Below are positions 17,233 to 25,820 of a stretch of DNA of 43,638 nt, in pieces. A program made the position numbers and the translations under genes. Where the stretch lies: assembly GCF_000159955.1 (NCBI RefSeq), contig NZ_GG695998.1, positions 1-43,638 of the forward strand, read 5' to 3'. This DNA is from Paenibacillus sp. oral taxon 786 str. D14. Lineage in GTDB: Bacteria > Bacillota > Bacilli > Paenibacillales > Paenibacillaceae. The notes below the pieces were generated by a model. That model did not search any database, was not told the origin of the DNA, and saw nothing but the letters and a program-made list of their open reading frames with translations. How positions within the stretch are numbered: the first letter of the stretch is position 1; every line of letters begins with the position of its first letter.

Positions 17233-18052
17233 CATCGTCTTCTGGAGCCCGGTACCGGGTCAAACGGGCAATACGACGAATCTGATCGCCGTCGCGGCGC
17301 TGCTCGGACTTGAATATTCCTCCCGAATCGTGTTATTCGGCCATCTGCAAAGCCGCCGTGCGGCAGTCGAGCAAGCGCTTATCAAGCGGAGATCCGAAGA
17401 TATGCTTGCCTTTACAGCGGACTCCGGCATCGATGCCTTGGCACGGCTTGCACAAAACGGCAAACTCTCGCCGGAAATGATTCGCGATTACACGTTGCCA
17501 CTCCTCCAAGAACGGCTTGATTTACTGCCCGGTTCGAATAAGGCGGACAAAGCATTGATCATGGGCATGAAGGATATGCTTGCCCCCCTACTCGATTCGG
17601 CCAAGCGCTATTACGACTTGACTTTGATTGACGGTGGCAGCGGTGTCGGGTCCGGTTGGACGCAGTTGCTTCTTCAAAACGCCGATCTTGTCATCGTAAG
17701 TTTGAACCAAAACCGTTTTGTATTGGAACGGTTCTTTCGGCATCGTGAGGATTGGCTCAAAGGGAAAAAGCTGTTGTTTGTTTTGGGGCAGTACGACCGT
17801 GATTCCGCGCTAACCGCCAAAAATATGGTACGGAAATATCGGGTGAAGATGCCGATTTATCCGGTCCCGCATCAGGCAGGGTTCATGGACGCAGCGCAGG
17901 AAGGCCGGGCGATCGATTTTCTGTTTAGAAACCGTAATGTACCGCGTGATCATGCCCATCATGCATTCATGCAGTGCGTACGGGCGTTAGCCCAGGCGAT
18001 CATCGAACAAGCCGAGTTAAACAAACCGTTTTTCGGCGGCAAGGGGGTGTGA
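17222..18052 (+). CDS. MinD/ParA-like protein with altered P-loop
   Basis: A 276-residue protein with a MinD-like plan: 'SPVPGQTGNTTNLIAVAALLG' in its first 30 residues (here in part) has GxxGNTT where an intact P-loop has GKT, so the lysine is replaced by Asn. 'YYDLTLIDGG' is Walker B-like, and 'ADLVIVSLNQNRFVLERFF' is the following strand and helix. It may act as a scaffold or bind nucleotide weakly. The GTG at 17222 follows GAGGAGG and overlaps the end of the previous gene. This is the third MinD-like gene in the Tad block. Confidence 0.6.
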   Translation: MGHNIVFWSPVPGQTGNTTNLIAVAALLGLEYSSRIVLFGHLQSRRAAVEQALIKRRSEDMLAFTADSGIDALARLAQNGKLSPEMIRDYTLPLLQERLDLLPGSNKADKALIMGMKDMLAPLLDSAKRYYDLTLIDGGSGVGSGWTQLLLQNADLVIVSLNQNRFVLERFFRHREDWLKGKKLLFVLGQYDRDSALTAKNMVRKYRVKMPIYPVPHQAGFMDAAQEGRAIDFLFRNRNVPRDHAHHAFMQCVRALAQAIIEQAELNKPFFGGKGV

Positions 18053-18055
18053 ACG

Positions 18056-19927
18056 ATGATCGTTTGGATCAACGGCATCATGATCGTCCTGTTGCTTGGG
18101 CTGACCACTGCGCTGATCTATTTTCGCATGAGCGGGCAGAAAGCGGAAAAGCCGCCGCAGGAACGAGCCTTTACGATTGAGGCGATGACCGCATTTGTAA
18201 TGCAGACGTTACACGATTTGACGAGCGGTAACTTACATGACCTCGGACTATCCGAGGAGGAGTTTCGCCGCCGGAAAAGCAAGCGGGCTGAACTGAAAAA
18301 AGCGCTGCGCGGCTGTACATCCGGAGACATCCGGGACAAAGCGTACGTCAAACAATATTTGGCGGATTTACTGGTTCAGCAGTATGGGGTTAATGAAACG
18401 AACATCGACCGGGTAATCGCGTTCGACGACCCGTATGAACTTTCACCTCAGGACCAGTTCGAAATTTTGCTGTACCTGTACAAAAAACGATACCGGTATG
18501 ATGCGCTCGGGGAGTTGATTCGCAAGTACGAGCTGGACCGGCCCAAACTCGGTATTGAAGATGGCCGGACCGAATCGTATCGGATTACCGCCGATGAAAT
18601 CCACGAGATTTACAAAAAAGAAGCGCGGCGGCTGCACTTCGACGACAAACTTAGCATTGTCGTGCAACGCATTTATCAAATGTACAAGGGCTTCAGTGTC
18701 GTGGACGAGATCCGGGATATGAAGATCGACGGCGTGTCGGGAGGCGTATCCGGTTTGCCGCCCTCCGTATGGGAAGGGGAATGGGAGTTCCAGGCCGACT
18801 CCTTATTGCGGGAAGTGCCGAAATCTCACGATAGTGTTTGGGTTTTTTACAAAGGGAAATCCATTCACTTCAGCTTCCTCTCCTTTGGTTCGGAGCAAGA
18901 ACTGAAGCGTGTCTGCCAAAATATTTACAAGTACAACTATCCCGGCCAATTGTCGGAGAGCAACGGCTATAAAGTAAACGAGATGGCTGACGGCTCCCGC
19001 GTCGTCGTGTTGCGTCCCCGGTTCAGCGAATCGTGGGCGTTTTTTGTGCGCAAATTCGATGTGCAAAGCGCCACGCTGGAACAGCTCATCCGGGATCAAA
19101 ATGCTGAGCTGCCGATCCGGCTCATTCAGTATCTCGTTAAAGGAGCCCGAATTACCGCAATTACCGGTGCGCAGGGCAGCGGGAAAACGACGCTCTTGAT
19201 GGCAATGGTCCGATACATTCCCGCTACGTACACGATCCGGGTCCAGGAGATGAACTTCGAATTGAACCTGCGGAAAATCTATAAGGACCGCAACATCCTG
19301 AGCTTCCGGGAAACCGAGACGATTTCCGGCCAGGAAGGGCTGGATATTCAGAAAAAGACGGATGGTACGGTCAACATTCTCGGCGAGGTGGCTACGGATC
19401 CGGTTGCGGCATGGATGATTCAGATGGCGCAGGTGGCCTCGCTGTTTACGCTGTTCACCCATCACGCCAAGACGCTCCGCGATCTGGTGTTTTCTTTACG
19501 GAACTCGCTGCTGAAAACCGGTGTATTCCAGAACGAAAAAATTGCCGAACAGCAAGTGATCAGTGTACTTAACTTCGATATCCACTGGAAGCGCGATATG
19601 AACGGCCACCGTTACATTGAGCGTATTACCGAATGCGTACCGCTCGATCAGGAGAAGGCGTACCCCGTCCATTTTCGGCAAGGTGAGAAGTTAGATGACA
19701 AGATGGCTGCATTTATGGAAACGGCTGTTGAGTTTTTTCAGCGTTCCACCGACCGGAAGCTGTACGAGGAGCGAAATGTGATTGAATTTCAAAACGGAGC
19801 CTATGTGGCGATTCACCCTATATCCGCTCAAAACGTAAACGAGATGCGGGAACAGATGCCGGATGCGGATCGCATAGCCTTTGAGGCTTTTCTAATGGAG
19901 AACTGGGGGGAACGGTATGGAATTTAA
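18056..19927 (+). CDS. CpaF/TadA-like secretion ATPase
   Basis: A 623-residue member of the VirB11/TadA/CpaF ATPase family, which powers pilus extension (and, in Tad systems, retraction) from the cytoplasm. After a signal-anchor-like hydrophobic start (about 3-22) and a long N-terminal region, Walker A GAQGSGKTT lies at about 371-379. 'VNILGEVATDPVAAW' is the Walker B box, and 'FTLFTHHAKTLRDLV' the histidine-containing box. The N-terminal hydrophobic helix is unusual for CpaF. It overlaps the next gene by 11 bases. It is the only VirB11-family ATPase in the window, so it may also serve the conjugation channel. Confidence 0.85.
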   Translation: MIVWINGIMIVLLLGLTTALIYFRMSGQKAEKPPQERAFTIEAMTAFVMQTLHDLTSGNLHDLGLSEEEFRRRKSKRAELKKALRGCTSGDIRDKAYVKQYLADLLVQQYGVNETNIDRVIAFDDPYELSPQDQFEILLYLYKKRYRYDALGELIRKYELDRPKLGIEDGRTESYRITADEIHEIYKKEARRLHFDDKLSIVVQRIYQMYKGFSVVDEIRDMKIDGVSGGVSGLPPSVWEGEWEFQADSLLREVPKSHDSVWVFYKGKSIHFSFLSFGSEQELKRVCQNIYKYNYPGQLSESNGYKVNEMADGSRVVVLRPRFSESWAFFVRKFDVQSATLEQLIRDQNAELPIRLIQYLVKGARITAITGAQGSGKTTLLMAMVRYIPATYTIRVQEMNFELNLRKIYKDRNILSFRETETISGQEGLDIQKKTDGTVNILGEVATDPVAAWMIQMAQVASLFTLFTHHAKTLRDLVFSLRNSLLKTGVFQNEKIAEQQVISVLNFDIHWKRDMNGHRYIERITECVPLDQEKAYPVHFRQGEKLDDKMAAFMETAVEFFQRSTDRKLYEERNVIEFQNGAYVAIHPISAQNVNEMREQMPDADRIAFEAFLMENWGERYGI

Positions 19928-21989
19928 CCAGTTGCTTTCCCTTGTCTTTGGCGGGGCGGTCGTGCTGCTTCTAGCCGCGATCCTGCTGTTCCAGTGGTTG
20001 TCTCGCAAAAATACGGGCGCGGGTTCGATCCGCGAATATGAGGAACTGCGGCTCCCCGGCAAACCGACGAGTCGACAAGCGGTTTACAGTATCTTGCAAC
20101 GCATCTATTTGGCTTGCGAACGGGTTCCGCTGCTTCGTGCTTACCTGAACACGATCCGCAAGCGGCTGATGGTGCTAGAGCGGTACGATGAATGGAAGCT
20201 GCGGCTGGAGACGATCAAGATTGCGCTTGCGGCATGGGGGCTGTTGGCGTTCACTCTGATTCCGCTGATCGGCTTTGTTCGTGATCCGGTGACTTTGATC
20301 ATGATGGTCACAGGCATTTGGGCCATACATGGCATGCTTGCGGATCTGTTCGTGCATCGTGCGGAAAACCGGCTGCTTCACCAGCTTCGCCACTTTATGG
20401 CCGATGTGCGGCATCATTACCATCGGCATGAAATGGTGGAGGAAGCGGTCTACGATGCGACGGAAACTGCGCCCTATGAGATGGCGTTGCACGGGCAGGA
20501 AGTCTATGAGGTGCTGACCTCCCACGAACCGGACGAGAGGCTGGAACGTTACGAGGAAGTGGCGCCGAATCGCTTTCTGAAAGGGTTGGCCGGGATTTCG
20601 CATTTGATTAAGGAATACGGGGACAAGAAACTGCAGACCGGTTCGCTCTACTTGAAGGCGCTTGGCAAACTGACGACCGAACTGAACCTGGAAATTTTGC
20701 GGCGGGAGAAGCTTAGCTATTTGCTGCAAGGGCTGACGGCGATTGCGCTTTTTCCGATGTTGTTCACAAAGCCGATTGAAAGCTGGGCCAGCCACTATTT
20801 TCCGATGATGGACGAATTTTATGCCGGTAAGCTTGGGTGGATCACGAAAGTGGCTCTTCTACTGGTCATTCTGGTTTCCTATGTGTTGCTTCGCAACATG
20901 CGGGAGTTGGAGGGCGAAACCAAACCGCGGCGACGCAAGCCTTGGGAGCAAAAAGCGTACGAACTTCAGTGGGTTCGCCGGCTGATTGACCGAATCGTTC
21001 CACATCCGGAAACGCGGGAAGCCACGCGCTGCAAGAGGCTGCTAGCCGAAACAAACTCGCCGCTCCGCTTGGAATGGTTTTGGGTGCAGCGCGCGACAGC
21101 CGGCATACTCGCGTTTCTGCTGACACTCGGGCTTTTTGTCACGTTGCATGCAGTCACCAAACACCAACTGTTATATGCACCGGTCAAACCGGATATGATG
21201 TTTGGCCGCTTGTCCCCCCGGGAAGAAGCGGAAAGCCGGGAGAAGTCGGTGCTGGATCGCCGGATCATGACGGAAGTGAAGGGGGTGAAAACCGGACTTC
21301 CGGAAGCTGTGCGTGCCGCTTTGCGCAGCGACCCGCAGTTACAGCGGGAAGAAGCGGAGCTGTTTGCTGCCGCGCAGCGCATTCTGTCCAAAATGGAAGC
21401 TATGAACCACGAATACTTGAAATGGTGGGAGGTGATGCTGGCGTTGTTTGGGGGCTGGGTCGGCTACTCCGCTCCGGTCGGCGTTCTACAGTTTCGCCGG
21501 CGAATGCGGCAGATGGAAATGAAACATGAAGTGGACCAGCTCCAGTCGGTGATCGCCATGCTGTCCGAAATGGACCGAATGTCGGTAGAGCACATGCTCG
21601 AATGGATGGAGCGCTTTGCCCACATCTTCAAGACACCGATTCAGCATTGCCTGCTTCATTATGAACATGGCGCGGAACAAGCGTTGGAGAATCTGAAAGC
21701 GGAAGCCCCGTTTTTGCCGTTTGTTCGCATGGTGGAAAAACTGCAAATGGCGGTCGAACGGATTCCGATCCGGGACGCGTTCGATGACCTGGAATCTGAG
21801 CAAACCTACTTGCAGGAACAGCGTAAGCAAGATTACGAAGGGCTCTTGGATGCAAAAGCCGGGTGGGGGAAAATGATCGGCTTCGCACCGATGATGGTCC
21901 TTATCTTCGGTTATCTTGTTTTTCCGCTCGTCTATGTCAGTCTGTCGCAGATGACCGTCTATTACGAGCAGATTCAGAAAATTCAATAA
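19917..21989 (+). CDS. fused TadB-TadC-like pilus platform protein
   Basis: A 690-residue membrane protein containing two T2SF/GspF-like halves in one chain. Hydrophobic helices are at about 7-29, 100-145, 264-282, 305-325, 386-410, 502-525 and 654-680. Each half has a cytoplasmic helical bundle between membrane helices; the second (about 530-650, with 'HEVDQLQSVIAMLSEMDRM') resembles TadC/TadB. In Tad systems TadB and TadC are separate and form the inner-membrane platform on which the ATPase works. The gene starts inside the ATPase gene, so the two are coupled. A terminator follows at once. Confidence 0.7.
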   Translation: MEFNQLLSLVFGGAVVLLLAAILLFQWLSRKNTGAGSIREYEELRLPGKPTSRQAVYSILQRIYLACERVPLLRAYLNTIRKRLMVLERYDEWKLRLETIKIALAAWGLLAFTLIPLIGFVRDPVTLIMMVTGIWAIHGMLADLFVHRAENRLLHQLRHFMADVRHHYHRHEMVEEAVYDATETAPYEMALHGQEVYEVLTSHEPDERLERYEEVAPNRFLKGLAGISHLIKEYGDKKLQTGSLYLKALGKLTTELNLEILRREKLSYLLQGLTAIALFPMLFTKPIESWASHYFPMMDEFYAGKLGWITKVALLLVILVSYVLLRNMRELEGETKPRRRKPWEQKAYELQWVRRLIDRIVPHPETREATRCKRLLAETNSPLRLEWFWVQRATAGILAFLLTLGLFVTLHAVTKHQLLYAPVKPDMMFGRLSPREEAESREKSVLDRRIMTEVKGVKTGLPEAVRAALRSDPQLQREEAELFAAAQRILSKMEAMNHEYLKWWEVMLALFGGWVGYSAPVGVLQFRRRMRQMEMKHEVDQLQSVIAMLSEMDRMSVEHMLEWMERFAHIFKTPIQHCLLHYEHGAEQALENLKAEAPFLPFVRMVEKLQMAVERIPIRDAFDDLESEQTYLQEQRKQDYEGLLDAKAGWGKMIGFAPMMVLIFGYLVFPLVYVSLSQMTVYYEQIQKIQ

Positions 21990-21990
21990 C

Positions 21991-22038
21991 AGCCTCTAAG
22001 GCGGTTTCCGGCTCTTGCATACCGCGAGGGCTTTTTTT
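21991..22038 (+). terminator. Rho-independent terminator within the Tad block
   Basis: An AGCC-TC...GCGGT arm pairs with ACCGCGAGGGCT and is followed by seven Ts. It lies between the platform gene and the pilin-like genes. It would reduce read-through and fits separate, probably stronger, expression of the small downstream proteins. Confidence 0.7.
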
Positions 22039-22076
22039 CGTTCTCATCAATTTAATGTAGAAGGAGAGGGAACTCC

Positions 22077-22556
22077 ATGTCCAACGCTCAAAAAGCGATC
22101 GTCATGGCGGCCGGCATTTTGCTGGCCGTCGCACTGATCACCTTGGCCGTTCTGCTGTTTATTTCCGCGCAGGATTCGACGAAAACGGCACAAAGCAATT
22201 TTTCCAACCTTCAGACGGAACTGTCGCAAATGCAGTTTACCGTCTACGACAACACGGTGCTGTCCGGCAGCCAAACCGTCAATGCCATTCGCAAGTTCAG
22301 CGGGGAGGACCAGTTTGGTATCCAAATCATCACCGGGAAAAATCCGGCCGGCCAATGGTACGGTAAAGTCATCAATACCGGCGTGTCGATGGATAGCATC
22401 ACCTACGGAACCGTCATAGGGGCCGCCCCCGGTCAGCTTGATCACACGATGGATGAATCTAACGTCAACTATGTAAACCCAAGCGGCAAGTTCAGGGCAC
22501 AACTGATCAAGGACAAAAGCAACGTGATCCGCGGCATCATCTTTCGGCAACAGTAA
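22077..22556 (+). CDS. pilin-like small membrane protein
   Basis: A 159-residue protein: short basic N-terminus, one long hydrophobic helix (about 9-31, with 'AAGILLAVALITLAVLLF') running into a Gln/Thr-rich helix, then a beta-rich exported domain. This is the lollipop shape of type IV pilins, and the position after TadA and TadBC fits a major pilin. No textbook prepilin-peptidase site (Gly followed by Glu at +5) is visible, so assignment rests on shape and context. The ATG has AAGGAGAGG upstream. Confidence 0.55.
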   Translation: MSNAQKAIVMAAGILLAVALITLAVLLFISAQDSTKTAQSNFSNLQTELSQMQFTVYDNTVLSGSQTVNAIRKFSGEDQFGIQIITGKNPAGQWYGKVINTGVSMDSITYGTVIGAAPGQLDHTMDESNVNYVNPSGKFRAQLIKDKSNVIRGIIFRQQ

Positions 22557-22636
22557 GAACGGACCGGCGAACGGCATCCTTTGACCTGAAAGCGCAAAGG
22601 CATGTCCGCTTCGCTTTGCGGAAAGGAGGACGGCTT

Positions 22637-23035
22637 ATGGGGCACTCCGTACGAACCATGATGGATATGAGCTTTGCATGTCTTATATTTGTGATGGCAG
22701 CCACCGCCGGGCTGCTCCTGTTTCAAGGCGGGGCGGCCGCGCTGAATGCGGCCGTTGTTTCAGAGCGAATACAGGAACGAAATGTCCACCAAACGTTTTT
22801 CCCGATAGCCGGGGACGGCAGTGTATCCGGCGCAGAAGTACTGCAATCGCTTGTCCAAATCGGGGACATTGGGGTGGAAATCGTTGTGAATGGCGTTGAA
22901 TATGCAACGACGATGGAGCGGGATGATATCTCAGCATCAAGCATTCGGTTGGATAGCCGGTATGAACCCTCGTACGAACGCGGTCCGGACGGGCAGTTGC
23001 GGCGAATTGCTTTTGTTTTGCGAGGTGGAGGATGA
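22637..23035 (+). CDS. TadE/F-like minor pilin candidate
   Basis: A 132-residue protein with one N-terminal hydrophobic helix (about 12-38, 'FACLIFVMAATAGLLLF') and a small exported domain. Similar size and topology to pseudopilins (TadE/TadF), but I cannot show sequence identity. The ATG at 22637 follows AAAGGAGGA. It overlaps the next gene by four bases. Confidence 0.5.
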   Translation: MGHSVRTMMDMSFACLIFVMAATAGLLLFQGGAAALNAAVVSERIQERNVHQTFFPIAGDGSVSGAEVLQSLVQIGDIGVEIVVNGVEYATTMERDDISASSIRLDSRYEPSYERGPDGQLRRIAFVLRGGG

Positions 23036-23580
23036 ACAGTCTGCTCAAAGTGTTTGCCGTCCTGATCGCAGTTCTTATATTATATATCTTCCCGGTTTCC
23101 GCCGCTTTTGATCAGCAGGATGATGTATCCGAACTGGTGGTCTTGCGGGCAACAACATCTTTTGTCGACGCGGTCCGAGACAAAGGTTATATTTCCCCGG
23201 TCATGTACAACGATTTTATCCAGGCTATCCATTTGACGGGAAATACCTTCGACGTTCAGATGGAGCACGGACAAAAGCGGTACAACCCGGTTTATGACGA
23301 TCCTACGCTTCCGGAAACGTTCCGTAGCGAATACGACGTGCATTACGATACATTTTACAATGCACAAATCTTGAAGATGCTTTTTCCGGACAGCGCGGCG
23401 GGCAAAGACGATCCGGCACGCCGCTACCGGCTGCATGTCGGAGATACGTTCTCCGTTGTCGTGAAAAACACGAACCGGACGAATGGAACTATCCTACATG
23501 ATTTTTTGAATCATGCGATCAGTCCGAATGAGAAAATCTTCGTTCCGTATGGAGGCATTGTCCGAAATGAAGATGATTAA
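23032..23580 (+). CDS. exported protein of the pilin cluster, 182 aa
   Basis: A signal peptide (about 1-25, probable cleavage at 'VSA' before 'AFDQ') leads a soluble domain that I do not recognise, with the tyrosine-rich block 'YNPVYDDP'. The ATG overlaps the preceding stop (ATGA) and the next gene begins inside its end, so three small genes are tightly coupled. It may be a minor pilus or periplasm-like wall-zone subunit. This is context only. Confidence 0.5.
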   Translation: MNSLLKVFAVLIAVLILYIFPVSAAFDQQDDVSELVVLRATTSFVDAVRDKGYISPVMYNDFIQAIHLTGNTFDVQMEHGQKRYNPVYDDPTLPETFRSEYDVHYDTFYNAQILKMLFPDSAAGKDDPARRYRLHVGDTFSVVVKNTNRTNGTILHDFLNHAISPNEKIFVPYGGIVRNEDD

Positions 23581-24547
23581 TTGGGCGGTCGTGGGCGTTC
23601 TGATTTTATTTCCGTTGTTCGTTATCAATCGTATCGAAACGGATACCCAGCGGCGGGTATTGCTCACCGAACTGCGGTACGATGCAGCGTTGGATACAGC
23701 GGTAGATGATGCGGCGCGGGCGCTTTTGATCAATGCCGACCAACAACAGGAAGCACGCTATGAATCGGTCAAACAGGTACGGGTGAACAAGGAGGAAGCG
23801 ATTGATACGTTTTACCGAACCCTGTACATGAACTTCGGCATTGCCGAAGATACGGTAGCTCAAGGCGTTCTTCGCCGTTACATTCCCGCGATCATCGTGA
23901 TGGACTATGACGGGTTCTGGGTATATGCAGAGGAAGAGTTTCGTAATGCGGCCGGAGAAACGGAAATTCGTCCGGTCTGGGGAGTGAAGAAGCCATATGC
24001 TTATGCCGATGGCCAGGGGAACAGTTTGTCCTTTACGTTGGACGATTACGTCCTTGCCTACGAAGCCGAAAGCGGGACATGGCGGGAAGGCTTCCGATCG
24101 GAAATCCAGGCGGAGAACACGATTCCTCTCTTGCGGGATGCGGCATTGTTCGAACAGGTGCGTCGCAGAACGATCGTGGACGCCATTCAGAATGAACTGG
24201 CATACCGAATCAATCGGCATAATCAATACGTTTCCCGCTACGGCATCTCCTACACGTTTACGCTGCCGACGATCAGTGCCGAAGAATGGAATAACACGAT
24301 CGACGATATCGGCGTAATGGCGTTTGTGCAAGGGATTCCGATGGGAAGCAAAACGTACAACAATTACGCGCTCGGCGGCAGCCGGGTGCTGAAAAAGCCG
24401 GCGATTGTCGGCGCAGTGAAAGACGGCAGAAAAGTGTATTACCGCGACACCTGCGATTACACTTACCCGGTTGAAGAGACGTTTGCGAGCGAAAAGGAGG
24501 CTGCGCGGAACGGATATTGGCCGCTGGAATGCAGCAATAACCATTGA
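23567..24547 (+). CDS. pilin-cluster membrane-anchored protein, 326 aa
   Basis: A protein with a single N-terminal helix (about 4-20, 'WAVVGVLILFPLFVI') and a large exported domain, in the size range of TadE/TadG-type proteins or tip subunits. I see no VWA metal site or other motif that would fix the class. The GGAGGC site supports ATG at 23567 or 23573 inside the end of the preceding gene; the frame opens earlier at 23513 without support. It ends the pilin-like group. Confidence 0.5.
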   Translation: MKMINWAVVGVLILFPLFVINRIETDTQRRVLLTELRYDAALDTAVDDAARALLINADQQQEARYESVKQVRVNKEEAIDTFYRTLYMNFGIAEDTVAQGVLRRYIPAIIVMDYDGFWVYAEEEFRNAAGETEIRPVWGVKKPYAYADGQGNSLSFTLDDYVLAYEAESGTWREGFRSEIQAENTIPLLRDAALFEQVRRRTIVDAIQNELAYRINRHNQYVSRYGISYTFTLPTISAEEWNNTIDDIGVMAFVQGIPMGSKTYNNYALGGSRVLKKPAIVGAVKDGRKVYYRDTCDYTYPVEETFASEKEAARNGYWPLECSNNH

Positions 24548-24665
24548 GGTCAAACGATTTTTATCCAAGGGTGGACAGGTTGGCACAGGGATTATAAGAT
24601 GGAGACATAACGTCGTTTTCTTCCTAATATTCACATTTTTTCTCGAATAAAGGAGTGAACCGGAC

Positions 24666-25817
24666 ATGAAAAAATGGGTAAGTATGAGCCTCGCGTTTAT
24701 AACGTTGTTCGGCCTGGCAGCAGGCAACTCCAGCGCGGCAATCAAAGCGCCGACGTTTGTCAGTGTCGTGATGGATGGCGAAAAAATCTGGTTTCCCGAT
24801 GCCCAAGCGTTTTCCGATGAGAACAACCGGACGCTCGTTCCGGTTCGCTTCGTCGCCGAAAAGATGAAAGCGAAGGTAGGCTGGGAACCGCAGACCAAAA
24901 CCGTCCCGATTGAAAAGGGAGATCAGCGTATCCGCCTGACGATAGGCGAGAACAAGGCGACGGTTAATGGCAAAGACGTGACCTTTGATACGAAGTCGAT
25001 TATGAGCGGAGGCCGAACCTTTGTCCCGTTGCGCTTTGTCAGCGAGGTACTGGGTGTAGAAGTCAATTGGGATGGGGCGACATCAACCGTTGTGATTTCC
25101 ACAAAGGAGAAGGAAGCTGGTGCCAAGTACGATGAATGGGGCCGGCTCATTCGCACCACCAACCTGCCGAAAAATGCGCAGGATTACCCGTATATTTTGG
25201 CTGACGTGCCCAATGAAATGTATGAGATGAAATATCCGTTTTCCAACCCCGATCCCGAGGAACGGTCGGTCTCGGCCGATATGTATGCGAATTGGCCGGA
25301 GTTCAAGAAAGAGAACATCGACATCTGGATGGAGCGGCTTAAAACATTCGGGGCGTTATGGCTCAATGTCGACTATCGTACAATTGACGATACATGGGCC
25401 GAAAAGCTGGCCGCAGTCCAATCGGATGGCAATACCGGAAAATTGAAGGCAGCCAAGGAATACGTGGACTGGGTGAAAAAGAACCAGATCGTTCTTGAGG
25501 GATACTTGGATCCGGAACCGTCCATGATTTATCAGGATGGATTCGGCGGGTACCATGTGCGATCCAAGTTCAGGGTCAAATTCAATCAATTTAAGCAGCA
25601 TAAAACACTTATTTATGATACGTGGTTCCCAGGGGAGATGAAGTTGGAGAACGATACGTGGGTTCCAAATGATGCTCCATTTAAAAAGGGAGTTTGGTAT
25701 GAGGGCTATTCGGATATTGCCTTGGTAACCAATGTTGGCGGGAACTGGGGAAAGACGTTAAAGGTCAGTGCGAATGCAAGCTTGTTCTTTAACCATATTA
25801 TTCGAGAGGCTGAGTAA
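24666..25817 (+). CDS. secreted copper-amine-oxidase N-terminal (stalk) domain protein
   Basis: A 383-residue protein with a signal peptide ending near 'SSA' (about residue 24). A pair of repeats typical of the 'copper amine oxidase N-terminal' family follows: 'LVPVRFVAEKMKAKVGWE' and 'FVPLRFVSEVLGVEVNW', with 'ISTKEKE' closing the domain at about 140. These domains bind cell wall or other proteins and do not carry amine oxidase activity. The remaining 240 residues are unrecognised and aromatic-rich. AAGGAGTG precedes the ATG. It probably works at the cell surface with the next gene. Confidence 0.75.
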   Translation: MKKWVSMSLAFITLFGLAAGNSSAAIKAPTFVSVVMDGEKIWFPDAQAFSDENNRTLVPVRFVAEKMKAKVGWEPQTKTVPIEKGDQRIRLTIGENKATVNGKDVTFDTKSIMSGGRTFVPLRFVSEVLGVEVNWDGATSTVVISTKEKEAGAKYDEWGRLIRTTNLPKNAQDYPYILADVPNEMYEMKYPFSNPDPEERSVSADMYANWPEFKKENIDIWMERLKTFGALWLNVDYRTIDDTWAEKLAAVQSDGNTGKLKAAKEYVDWVKKNQIVLEGYLDPEPSMIYQDGFGGYHVRSKFRVKFNQFKQHKTLIYDTWFPGEMKLENDTWVPNDAPFKKGVWYEGYSDIALVTNVGGNWGKTLKVSANASLFFNHIIREAE

Positions 25818-25820
25818 CGG

